64,000 bases of DNA, from the NCBI GenBank assembly GCA_011634665.1, contig WAEK01000023.1, positions 434,001 to 498,000 of the forward strand. The letters run 5' to 3'. Below the pieces are notes generated by a model. That model saw only the letters and a list, made by a program, of their open reading frames with translations, was not told the DNA's origin and searched no databases. Below, piece after piece: positions 23,917 through 35,921 of the stretch (position 1 is the first letter of the stretch; every line of letters begins with the position of its first letter). Origin of the DNA: Mortierella sp. BCC40632. Taxonomy: Eukaryota > Mortierellomycota > Mortierellomycetes > Mortierellales > Mortierellaceae. Position numbers and translations under genes: made by a program.

Positions 23917-26529
23917 ATGCGACTCCCTGGCGGCCGGTGGTTCTCATGCCAGGGAATGATCTCATTCGTCGCCAAGACCACATCCATCCTTCTCGTCCTC
24001 AGCACTCTTGTACCCCAGCAAACCTATGCCTGGCCATATGTCGACTGTTCTGGTGCTAATCCAATCCTTGACCTCGGTGGAGTCACAGCATTTTTTGACT
24101 CGTCCAACAAAGTCGCGCACCTTCAGCTCCAGGGCAACTTTACAAACAGCGCTCTTGCCCAGGGATACACAGCCGCTGCTACGAGCCAATGTAAGTGAAT
24201 TCATTCGAGCTTTTCAACCAATGACAGGACTGGGCCCTTGCCCAGGGGAACTCGAGGTCCTCTGTTCTCTTCAACCGTTCCCCAACGGCCAAGGAACATC
24301 TCAGGGATAATTTTCAATTCTCAGGAACAGTTGCGACGGACTTTTGACCTTTTTCTCTCGATGCACTAGCCCAATGCACCGGAAGCAAAAGGGCAAAAAA
24401 AAAAAAAAAAAAAAAAAAATAGAAACTAGATAGGCAGGAGAACAAAATTAGTGTTCATGAGGAGAAAAATGGAGTTAGCCGGGTTTTAGGGCGTCAAGCA
24501 ATGACGGCGTCGGACAACAAAGAGTACTTACAGAATTAGTCAAGACCGAGTGGACAAAGTGAGAAAGTGAGCCGCCTCTCTGCATGGCCTGAAGCTTATT
24601 CTTCGCGGATTATATTCATGACAGCAGCAACAACAGCAACAACAACAACAACAACAGAGAGGCGTTGGTACTCTTCTACAGATACTCGAGTTTTATTTCA
24701 AATGCTGTCTGTGAACAGTCCATAAAAGGGATTGGCGGCAAAGGCGAAAGCAGGAGCCACACGGCTATTCAAATATACATCGAAACAGATCGAGTAGAGG
24801 AGAGCGGGATTATTGGAAAGAGATAGGGGCTTTCATTTCTCTTTTATGAACTCGCAGTAGAGGAAGACTATGGACACAACAGCCTTCACTCTCCATTGGC
24901 CTGGGATCCCCTTCATCCACCCTGGGACAGACAAATTTTCTTATACACTTTGATGACTGACCGTGGGCACTTCCTTTCTTCCTTTGGTTGACATTGACTT
25001 CATAGGGCGTACATCCATAGTTGCAACTCTCATGGGGACGCAGCTGCACAGGAGTGAAGGTCCAGCATGTCGTGATATCATTGGTGGTTGTCCCACAGGA
25101 CCCAGACCAGGACTCATCTCCACAGTAAGTCATCATGCCCACAGACCGCTCTTAGCTCATCTCGAGAAGCATGCTATTGATACACCCCATTAATCTTGAC
25201 TGTCTCATCTACAGAACATCACGATCGAACAAACAGCGCCCTTTGCTGAGCTCCTGATCAGTCTCCAGATCATTGGCGCCAATAATCAGTCCGTCGTTTG
25301 TGTTGCAGTGCTGCTCGAGCAAAAGATGCCCGTCGCCGACAAGGCCATTAGCTTCCTACCTCTCGCGCTGGCCACCTACTCTGGAGTGATCAGCCTTACT
25401 TCCATGTTTATGCGGGCTGCTGTCGGAGGCGGTCTCTTGGGTGCTGTTGCAACTTATGGCCAGCCATCCGAGGTTCTTAGCGTCCATACGCCTGGATTCT
25501 TGGATGTCATCTTTTATACCCAGTTCATGGTCATGACAGGCCAGCTTTCCATCAACTATCCATCATTCTACTCCACATTTACGTCTCTCTTCCATTGGTC
25601 TTTCCTCGAGTTCTCAAACTCTTTTGCAGGTCAGGGCCCTAGTAATGCGACAGATGTACTAAAGTACGGAGGCGCTGGATCCGTCAATCAAATCCGAGGA
25701 TCGCACTTCTCTATGAATCCAATTCGGCCGCAAAAGCGCATGCTTTTGCCGATAGGGCCTAACCCTACCCCTCCTTCGTACTCATCCAAGTTGTATCCTT
25801 CGAGAACGATACCGCCTGCGCCTGATGCACTGTTACCTAAACCAGAAATTACGGTTTACGTGCCAGGATACCACCTACGTCTGTAAGATCTTGTTTGGGG
25901 TCTCCATGACACAAAAGACATCTCTGCAACGAATACTGTTAAGCTCATTTTATGTTGCCTTTGTCCTTGACTTTTTTTTTTTATAGAAGACGGCAGGATC
26001 TAGAGGTCAAAGTAGGGACAACGGCTTCAGCAGATTCACTTACGCATAAACCTTCAGTTGAGCCAAGTCCTTCGACGAATTCAACGTCGACCACATCGAC
26101 CACATCGACCAGCACTACAACAACTTCGAAAACATCCAAGACCAAGGACAAAACTACTTACTCGACAAGCACAACCCCCTCCCCGACCTCATCTACTTCA
26201 ACAACCCCCTCCAGTACTCCTTCACTCATCATTCCGGTCATCACAGACCCATTCAACGACAATAGTCAGGCTTCAAGGCAATACAATGTCTCCCGGTTTG
26301 GCATGGAAGCCTATGCGGCGGCCATCGGAGCCTTTCCTACAGATATCTTTCTTTGCACTCTGATCAACGGTGTCATGGCTATAGGCTGCTCATTGTTTCT
26401 ATCTGCATTTTTTATTGTCGTGGCATGGATCATGGCCAAAGAAAATCATCAAAGAGGCAAAACTTTACAACATGCCGTAAACTTTGTTGCAGGTATGCTC
26501 ATGTATCCATGTATCCATGTATCAATGTA

Positions 26530-26572
<43 letters not shown>

Positions 26573-29500
26573 GACCCATACAATATGCAAAAGGGTTGGG
26601 TGATGTTTGTTGACCCCCTGGTCTAACCTGATTTGGATTATTCTTTTTATCATTTTTCCTAGGAAACGCGCTTCGAGTATGGGCACTCATGTTTACACCT
26701 CTTGCACTCTCAGCCATGTACCAACTCACTCTCTCTTCTGGAACGGTAATGACTGCAGTCTCCTCCGTGTCAATCTTGCTCCTCTCTGTCGCCGTGACCA
26801 TCTTTATGACATGGCGGATCCTTCGCGCATCCACAGAGAAGCTTCTCTTTGAGGACTTGGCAACGTTGCTCAAGTATGGACCTCTGTACAATACCCTCGC
26901 CGAAGAAGGAACCCTCTTCTTTTTGGTGACGCTCCTGGTCCGGTTTTTGTGGGGTCTGGTTATTACTATGTTGTCGTCCTATGGTATTGCTCAAGTAGCA
27001 GTGCTGATGGTTGTAGAGTTGGGATATATGATGGTAATTGTCGTGAAATGGCCATTCTGGGAATCAGGAGACAACAAGTTTCACGTGTTCCTTGGGTTTG
27101 TTCGGATGGTGATTACAGGCTGCAGCATTGCTTATGTGCATGACCTGAATACTTCTCCCGAGATACGACAATTATTTGGCTATGTTCAGATGGCTCTTCA
27201 TCTAGCAATATTGATTGTCATGTTTGCGCTCATCCTCTGGAACACGATCCAGGTGATCATGTTCTGGCGGTCGCGCCATTTGGACTCTTGGAAGGGACCG
27301 ATCAAATCGTATCGCTTCGAAGACCCTGTAGAGACAGAACACGATTGGGTTTTGACAGGACGACCACTCTCGACCAGCCACCATCATAATCTTCATGGCC
27401 ATCCTCGACCTGAATCCGTAATGCCCAATGCACTGAAGCCTAGACGGTATACGGTGCAGCCCTATGTCATGATGGGCGATCTCCAGCCCGAACCTGTGCC
27501 ACCACCAATGCGAGTAATGGATCCAGTAAGTGAGGAAATATACAGGAGAGAATCAGTTGCCTATCGTCAATCTCAGCTCCTTGGGGATAGGAGACGCTCC
27601 CGGTTCCCGCCTGAAGACGAACGAGGACTCGTACTGGATGTCCACCGAGAGGCCGTGATTCCACTTTCAGCGGCCGCAGGACCAATGTCCGCTCGATCCA
27701 CTTCACCCCACCCTCCACTCTCACCAAGTGCCTCTATGAACTCGGCCGATGGTCCAAGCATCCAGCTTCAGCCCACATCAATCTCGTCGACGACCACCAC
27801 AGGAACTGGAGGAGTGATGCGGTTCCAACCTCCGAGGGAATCCTATGCAAAGTTCCAGAGAATGTCTCATCAACAACATGGCGTGGCACAAGACCCTCGG
27901 ACAAGACGCATGTCGGATATCCTAAAAGATGGACCTTACCTGTACTCGCCTCACTCGCGACTAGGATCGAGTTCGGATGTTCAGACATCCAAGAGTAGCC
28001 GGAGTAAGAGTATCATCAGTAATGACCGGGATGGATTCTGGACCACGGTGAAAGGATCTCTCGGCAACCTCTTTACTCGGAGCAAGGGCACGATCCGGAA
28101 TGCTGTTGGCGATGGAACCAAACCCAAGGCCTTTGAAGTGATGCGACCTCCACGACCACCACCCGTGAATGATCCTGGCGATGACACACGATCGAATGTT
28201 GGGGACGATCTCCGGGAACTCAACTCGATTGGAATCAGTCGGTTTTTCCAAGAGTCTGGTCGGAATTACGAACGGAATCGAAGCCTGTTTGTGGCTAATC
28301 CCGAGGCCATGGCTTCTCAGGCGACGAGTCTGAGATCATCGATCATTGGAGGTGGTGTGGGTGGTGGAGGTCTTGATTCAACTTCGGTCATTGCTCTACC
28401 CCTTTCTCCATCCTCTATGATACAGGGACCAGGAAAACTGGAGAGGACAGCTTCAGATACGGCCATATCCATTCGTACCTTGAATCGAGATACGAGATTG
28501 CGTCCTACAGGAGGAAACACCAATGCTGACAAGGCATCGATTTTGAGTGGAATCTCTGAAGGCGGTCATTCGGAGGGAAGACGCGTCTCGAGTGTTTTGG
28601 GTCAAACACAGTATGCACGATCTTCGGTTGAGAGCAACATTGCGGAAGCCCTGTTGAACGATACGACTTTGAGGTTACAGGACGGTGGGACCCTGAAGGT
28701 GTCCAAGGGACCTGAAAAGGCAGTACAGTATTGGCGTAAAGAATCTGGGCAATATGTTGAAGCTGTCATGGAAACACCTGAAGAGTCTGCGACCTTGAAC
28801 AAACCCGCGGCTGGCCATGGCAATAGTAATCAACAAGGAGTACTTCACCATCCTTTAGCCCAGACACCATTGCTTTTGCTCCCACCAGCCTCGACAGCGA
28901 CCATCTCTCGTCACGGCAGTCTCAGCGGAGGAGGACTTTCACATAGTCACAGTCTGAGTCGTAGTCGTAGCTACAGTCGTTCGTTCACACCGTCGATCAA
29001 GAGTCGTGGTGGATCTCGACCTGAGAGTCCGACGGGTAGTTATCACAGTGGCAGCAATCCGAACGCAAGTAGCAGCAATGTGGGAGCCAGTGCTGAGAGG
29101 ATGCAAGAAATTCTGGATCGAATGTTTTCGGATCAAGATGGGGATGAAGAAAACTCGGATACGATTTCAGAGGGGGATGAATCCGTGTCGACTTTTTCAG
29201 ATCGAGTCTCGGCAGCGATCATGGCCATTCAACAGATGAATCAACAAGACGAAATGATGGATACACAATCCATGTATCGTTCCGATATTCTGGAGCCAGT
29301 GCTGGAACATCTGGACCCAGAGACGGAACATGGCGAGACTGGGGATGAAGACCGACCGACGATCAAGCGATCGGGGACTGGATCTGGATCAGATAGGATG
29401 ATTCGACCAGGAGTACTGAAAAGAGCGTATTCGGGACCTGTTCGGTCTTCGACTTCCTCTCCTTCGTTCTATTCACGATCTTCGCCGGCTATTTCTCGAT

Positions 29501-29964
29501 CTGGATCGCCTTCACCTTCGATGCATCTACGACCGTCCAAGAGCGGTACTTTGGGTGGAGGAAGGCCCTTGGCGCAGACACCATTGCACCCACTTCCGGT
29601 CATGCCACCGTTCTTGGGTAGTACAGTCAGTCGACAATCATCACATCAGTCTTTGAGGAGTCTTGGAGGGGCGAGTGGAGGAGGAGGATGTCCCGGAGTA
29701 GCGGGTTCGAAAGAGTTGGTAAGACAAGGCTCTGTGGAATTACGACCGGGACTGGTTCACAAGTCATCTGTGGGGAAGGGAGGAGTGGTTGTACAATCGC
29801 CATTACCAGAAAAGAATTCGATTGAAACAGAAGACAACAACGAGTCTCTACCCCCAAAAGAAATGAAAAAAATGGAAAAGGACCAAGCGATACAGGAGGA
29901 AGACGGGATTATCAAAAAAGAAGAAAAAATGACTACCCAGTCGGAATCAGTTGAAACTGTCTAA
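23917..29964 (+). CDS. TRP-like / ML-domain membrane protein with long cytoplasmic tail
   Basis: Exons 23917-24190, about 25006-25124, 25215-25882, 25987-26492 and 26663-29964 join in frame to roughly 1,622 aa. A signal peptide and an ML-like lumenal domain come first (DLGGVTAFFD, LQLQGNFTNS, GPACRDIIGGCPTGPRPG, APFAELLISLQIIGANNQSV). A multi-pass TRP-like region follows, with a Ser/Thr-rich loop between the first membrane segments and later ones such as NALRVWALMFTPLALSAMY and VSILLLSVAVTIFMTW. Some 750 residues of disordered Ser/Arg/Gly-rich tail end the protein, including SLSRSRSYSRSF. The family includes yeast Flc1-3, fission-yeast Pkd2 and Neurospora spray, linked to Ca2+ handling, flavin/haem transport or wall integrity. 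The exact role is unknown. Exon 2 could instead start at 25021; both fit the phase. Intron 1 is about 815 nt. Confidence 0.83.
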
Positions 29965-30326
29965 AAAAACGACTTTGCCAACAACAACGACAACAACAAT
30001 AGCAACAACAACAAAAGGTCGAAACGAGTCTGGAACTTTGATGCGGCCATGTTATTTTCTAATATACTTTTGTAATAAATCCATCCCATGATCTTGCAAT
30101 ATGTTGCGCATCCACTGCATCCCTTGAGGAAGAGTTGATTATGTATAGTTCTTTTTTTATTTTATTTATTTTCCTAGTCTCAATGGTGTGAGCATAGAGT
30201 AAAGAGAAAGAAGAGCCGGGGGCTAGGGATGGGGCGGGGGGCGGGGGAGTTGTATATTTTCTGTTTTATCAGGTTCCAAACAAAATATTTCATTTCATTT
30301 TTTTTTTTCCTTCTTTCTCTCCCTCT
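29965..30326. other. tail-to-tail intergenic region
   Basis: 3' flanks of the TRP-like gene and ATG16. CAA repeats follow the stop at 29962. TTTGTAATAAATCC near 30070 could be a polyadenylation element for the plus strand. A G-rich stretch (ggggcggggggcggggg, about 30230-30247) and a T-run follow. No gene. Confidence 0.5.
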
Positions 30327-33055
30327 CTACTTTTCATAAACAGTCGGACGACGAGATGAAGTTCCCCACACAACAACAGTCTTGTCCTTTTCAGCACTGA
30401 CCACAGTACTGTTCACCCACGAGACACCAACAATGGGACCTGTCTGATCCCGGAGTGTCTTTTCAACATTTCCATCCCGAGTTGACCAGTAATAGATCGT
30501 TCCATCAACCGATCCTGACACGACATACTGACCATCGGGGCTGAGAAAATAAAAAGGTAGATTCAAAAGGAGAGGAAGAACAAGTAGAAGAGTCAATACA
30601 GGTAAAAAGATGAAGAAATGAATAAACAAAAAAATCGATTCAAGTGTTCTTCAAAACGCGGACAAAAAAAGGCTCGTGTTCTCTTTACCTGAAGCATGCC
30701 TTGGACCAATTAGTACCAGTCTTGTAACCATCTGCATGCAATACCGAGACCGTCTCATACGTTCGAACATCCAAAATTCGAAGTGTATTGTCTCTCGAGT
30801 TGGTCAGGATCTGGGTTCCATCTGCTGAGGGACAGATGGAAGTGATTTGACCCAAATGAATGCCCGATACATCCTTTATACAATTGCCCGAACGGGCATC
30901 CCAGAACCGAAGGTTGTTGTCTAAATGACCACTAGCAATTGTGGAGCCATCAAAGTCCAAAAGACAGACGTCATTCACGCTAGCAAACGTAAACATGGTT
31001 CGAATAAAAAAAAAAAAAAAAAAAAATTGGATCCCCCCCAGGAAATAAAAAATGTAAATATACAAAAGAGTCATTCGTGGAAAAAGAAAGAAAGAAAGAA
31101 AGAAAAAAAAAACTGGGAAGCACTCATTTCGTGTCAGTGGAGACGAGGTACATACAGTAACCCTTTTGCAAGTCCCAGACTTTGATGGTACGATCATGAC
31201 TTCCAGAGACGACCTTGGTCGAGTCGGGATTAAATCGAGCCGAGAACACCTTTCCAATATGTCCCGTCAACGTATGCTGATATCCAAAGTACATATGAAA
31301 AGAAAATATGTATACACTCTTAGTAAAGTGGAACCACTGTCCTTTGAGAAAATCGTTCCATTCCATTCCTCTTTTCTTTTTTCTTTTTTCTTTTTTCTTA
31401 CCCTTGGTCGACCAGTGCCAAGATGCCAGAGTCGTGCTGCATTATCATTCGAGGCACCCAACAACAGTTCATCGGTCGCATTGAAGGAGACGCACATGAC
31501 CGACTGCAAACATCCTGTCAAAGTGGATTTGAGCGAGCCTGTCTTGATATCCCAGACTTTGATCTTTTTGTCATTCGATCCTGTCGCAAACAATGTTCCT
31601 CCAGTCGAAAGCGCCACCGTATTCACCTCGGAATCATGAGTGGTCTATCAGAACCATTTTTTTTTTCGGTCGAATGAGAGAAAGAGAGAGAGAGAGAGAG
31701 AAAATTAAAAAGAATGACTTAGTCTCAAGACATACACACCTTCTCTCTTTCTTCTTCCCCTTCTCTGTGGGACACTCAATATCGCCTTGACCAAAAAAAC
31801 AAACTAATGACATACAATCTTCCTGTTCGAGTTTTGTGGTATAATCGAAAAGATGGAGGAACTGCCCCGCCAGTTTGTTTGCGTTGGTGATTCAGGTCCC
31901 ATGCTTCGGATAGAACGAGCACTCTGCGGAGATTGCATCTGTCCAGCATGTACAGCAGCATCCTGTTCACTATTATTTTCCATATTCATTAAAAGAGAAG
32001 AAAAGAAAAAGAAAAAAAGTTCAGATCGGACGAGACGAGACGAGAAGGAGAGAGAAAATAGAGAATTCAGCAAGTTCACAAGAGAAAAGCGAGCAGGTGA
32101 GAATAAGGATAGAGCTTATTCTCGAGTGGAAAAGGAGCAAGTAGGAATCTTACTGTTCCAAGAAGCTATTGGCGGCGTTCATCCGATCAGCCTCTTCATT
32201 CATCTTTTTAAGCCAGCGTTGCAACAGTTGAGCATTCTCTCGTTCGAGATCTCGTTGACGTTCGTCCAGTTTCACCATTTCTAGCTGTAAGGTCGCAAGT
32301 TCGTCCTGGATGACTTGGATCGTAACATCTCTTTCACGCAATATCTCAATCATCTCCTGGTTTTTGTGTGTCAGAAACTGGTTGGCCTCGGCCAATCGAC
32401 GTATCCTAATCGATCGAGAAGAGAGAAAAGGGTCATGGGTAGAGAAGAGTGGTAGTTAATCAAGCCTGTTTTCCAGCCTATATAAAAATAAGTAATGAAA
32501 AAAAAAGGGATAAAACGAGGCACTTTTTTTTTTTTTTTTTGCTTGTCTTTTCTTACTCCTCCTTATTTTGAGTCAGTGTTGTGTCCTTGACACGCAGAAT
32601 GTCGTTCAAATCCAACAGGCGTTGAGCATTTGTTCCCTGAGTCTTGTAAAGCTCTGCTCGTTCGTCTTTTAAGCTCGCCACTTGAGCCTCAAGATCAGCA
32701 CTTCTCTTTTGGTTCAACGGGCTCCTGAAAAAAAAAAAAATCATAACATACAGACAGCCCAGGACGGTCAAGGTGGGACAGGAAGAAGGGAGGCACAATG
32801 TTTAGCCATCCTGACAATGGGAAACTTCCTTGAAGAAAAGAAAGGAGGAAACCATCTGTGCAATGCGCAGAAAAAAATCGCAGGAAAAAGGGTCATGGCC
32901 TTTTGGCTTGGCGTATACATTACCCTTGCTCGCGTAGAGTCGTGACTTGACGAGACATTTTTTCATTCAGCTCCTTGGCCGTCTGGGTAGTCATCTCGAG
33001 ATGCTTGTTTTGGTCAACATAGTAAGTCAGCTTGTGGACGAGCCCATTGTTCAAC

Positions 33056-33086
<31 letters not shown>

Positions 33087-33348
33087 GACAACGAGATGGA
33101 CATGGAGAGAAAGTGAAAATAAGAACATTTAGACTCCATCAAGTGCCGAGAACATTTTACACCGCATGAATGACCCTGAACAGTGAAGCAATTAAAAAAA
33201 AAAGGAAAGAAGAAAAGTCAAGGAAGGAGGTGGTAGAATGTTGGTGCTTACAGGACTCGACCATGGTAGAGAATGACTTTTCATGTCGGTCGCGGTCAGC
33301 AAAGAGTCTGAGGATGTCAGCCTCCCATTGCTGCGTGGTCGCGGTCAT
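30327..33348 (-). CDS. ATG16: ATG16 with C-terminal WD40 propeller (ATG16L-type)
   Basis: Nine inferred exons: 33348-33252, about 33056-32924, 32724-32557, 32405-32154, 31969-31816, 31644-31402, 31276-31156, about 31007-30689 and 30540-30327; 566 aa. The N-terminus ([19 protein letters not shown]) resembles the ATG5-binding helix. Exons 2-4 form a long coiled coil ending in [21 protein letters not shown], very like animal ATG16L. A short linker with Ser/Pro follows, then WD repeats from residue 269: [101 protein letters not shown]. With ATG5-ATG12 it directs LC3/Atg8 lipidation. Yeast Atg16 lacks the propeller. The 3' ends of introns 1 and 7 show no AG and sit in poly(T). Diverges from the permease gene. 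Confidence 0.88.
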
Positions 33349-33637
33349 CGTTTGGAAGGTATGTTAAAGAGCGGCTGTGAAGCTGGCAGGCGAACTTTAG
33401 TGTGAAGGGGCGAGAGAGAGAAAGAGAGAGAGAGACGGAGAAAGAGGGGAGCAGGGGTATCGTAGTTGATGATAGTCCGAGAAGACAAAGGTGATGACGG
33501 CGGTGATGGCGGTGGTAATAGCGATGGCAATGGTAATGAATGGAAGGAAGGAGAGACAGAGACAAAAAAAAAAAAAAGAAAAAAGAGTTGCGGAGGCTGG
33601 ACAGTTCCGCCACACAAAGAATGTCTAATTGCCTCTT

Positions 33638-33689
<52 letters not shown>

Positions 33690-34961
33690 CCTTCCATATC
33701 CAAGGGGCGTGGCCTAAAAAAGAGCAGCCGCAGCATACCGACGTTTCCTTACCATCCACATGCCACGCGCTGAAAAAAAGAGACTCAAAAAACCACTGAT
33801 CAGAGCCAAAATGGTTCCACCACTCCTTCTTGTTCCTCCACAACTACCAACTTCAGGTTGGGCCACGCGCCACCGTCACCACCGTCATAGCCTGAGCCTG
33901 GGCCAGAACCACAACCAGAGCTTCAACTAGAGCCACAGCCAGAGCCAGGAGCGCCCTCTTACTGATTGGAGACCTTTCGTCCAGATCAGGTGACAACTTG
34001 GATCTCTTTCACTCTCTCACTTTTTCCAGCCAGACTAAAGAGTAGTGCAAGAACCTTCACACCCTATTTTTCAAGCTAGGAATGTCTGCGGCTGGACGGC
34101 CGCTTGCCCACGGTCTCGGAACAGGACCGAGTGAGGGCTCAATCCTTCATCGGAGAGAGCTCTACTCTACGCCCGCTAGAGTTGGCCACGCGCGGATCGA
34201 AAAGCGCCACAAGCACGCTTGCTCCGCTGGAGAGAGAACAAACTCTTTGCTCATGAAGATGGATAAGGTCTTCAGTCTCTTGGTCTCTTCTTGACAACAA
34301 AGGACCGTGATTGTAAAGCCACTGGAACCGAAACCGGAAGCTGAAGAGTCATTACAACATGAGCACATGCAAAGAGATGTCATCCGTGAGAGACTCATTC
34401 CCTGATCAGGCACGCCGTAGAAAACTACGAAGCCACGAAAGAATTGAAAGAAGGAGCGAATGTTGCAGATAGCTCAGCTCAGATCTGCGGGACCTTTCGA
34501 GGGCTGGTTCAGACTGCGACCGTTTTCCCAGAGTGGCACCATCCGGGATCCGGCCAGCACTTGATTTTTATTATTATTTTCGAGTCCAGTCCAGCTGCAG
34601 TCCTCTCGCCCTCGAGGTGAGTGGAGTAGAGTGGAGTGGAGTGGGGGGAGTGGTCGGAGGTAAGAGGATGCTGTGACTTTTGATCCCAAAAGCCTGCGGG
34701 ACTCTAGTTTTTTTTTTTACACGGTGAGAGTGTGTGTTTTTTGACCCTGGTCCTTGGTGTCCATCGTTTTCTTTTTAATAACCTCCTCTCTCGCTCTTTT
34801 TTTTTTTGTACTTTTCCTTCTTTGCTTCTCTCTTTCAAGCATCACTCCACACCTTGCTCCTCCTCTCCTGCACACCCATCGCCCTCCACCCTCTCTCTCT
34901 CTCTCTCTCTCTCCCTACCCATCCGCCTGGACTTCTCCCCCCTAAACGCCACAATCCATTG
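33349..34961. other. divergent promoter region between ATG16 and the permease gene
   Basis: 1.6 kb of non-coding DNA. A CT run at 33642-33686 and GA-rich DNA lie near ATG16, degenerate Gln/Pro-like repeats (cagagcc units, 33895-33950) in the middle, GTGGA repeats at 34620-34645, a T-run at 34708-34720 and a CT-rich leader directly before the permease ATG. The string ccacgcg recurs at about 33766, 33863 and 34185, but its meaning is unknown. No gene. Confidence 0.45.
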
Positions 34962-35890
34962 ATGGACAAGACAGAGCTGGACGAGGCCGGATCCTTGTAC
35001 GACCATGACAAGGCCGTTCTTGAAAAGCTCGGCTACAAACAGGTAACAACAGCCAGGCCTCCTCACCTCCGCCTCAACCATCTTGAACGCTCGCTCGTCT
35101 GGACATCACCGTCGTTGCCACTGGAAGCTACACTACCGTTGTCACCTCCTACACTCTCAGCTCCTTTTCCTGCCTTCTCGATATCAACAGCCTTGCATTC
35201 GTTCCAGCACGGATCTATCACCCCGAACCTTTTTTTTTTCCCTCCAGCAACCAACAGATAATCTGTTGGACACAATTGTCTACTTTCGACCCATGCTCTC
35301 TCTCTCTTCAATGTTCTCAATGACACTGAGCGTCCTATTGTTAGAGGACCTCCTGTCATTTGTCCGGTGCTTTTCCTCCAGCAATCCCCCCTCCTTGACA
35401 AGCACTCCTTTTGCTCCCTACCCCAGCCTTCTCTCTCTTCTCCCTGCTTCTTTTCTTCCATTTCTTACAAAGAGAAAGTACTGTTATGCAACAACCTATT
35501 CTAATGTTCTGGACCTGGGGTCTTTGCTCGACTTTCTTATTCTTTTTTTTTCATAGACGTTGGACCGTTCCTTGTCCACGTTCTCCAACTTTGGAGTGAC
35601 CTTCTCCTGCTGCTCCATTCTTGCAGGATTGACTCCACTCTATGGCGACGCCCTCCAATCTGGAGGACCCATGACCGTTATCTGGGGTAAGTGGTCCTCT
35701 CTCCTCTCCTTCATTCCACCAATGGATATTTTTTCCGGCTTTTCACACACTTTTCTTTTTTTTTGCTGGGACTGCAGATTCCCATCAGCAGCCAGATCTA
35801 TTTATTTGTTTTGTTGTTTTTTTTTTTTTTTTTTTGGCCCCTTGGCCGGTCCATTTTATCTATTTACCTACCATGGGATTCCAGGGTCAG

Positions 35891-35921
<31 letters not shown>

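Noticed and set aside
24810..25142. 110-codon Cys-rich minus-strand frame
   Set aside because: It overlaps intron 1 and exon 2 of the TRP-like gene on the other strand, has no signal peptide and no family resemblance. Treated as a shadow.
33760..34200. Three ccacgcg strings near divergent promoters
   Set aside because: Three short matches in 440 bases are not enough to claim a regulatory site such as an MCB element.
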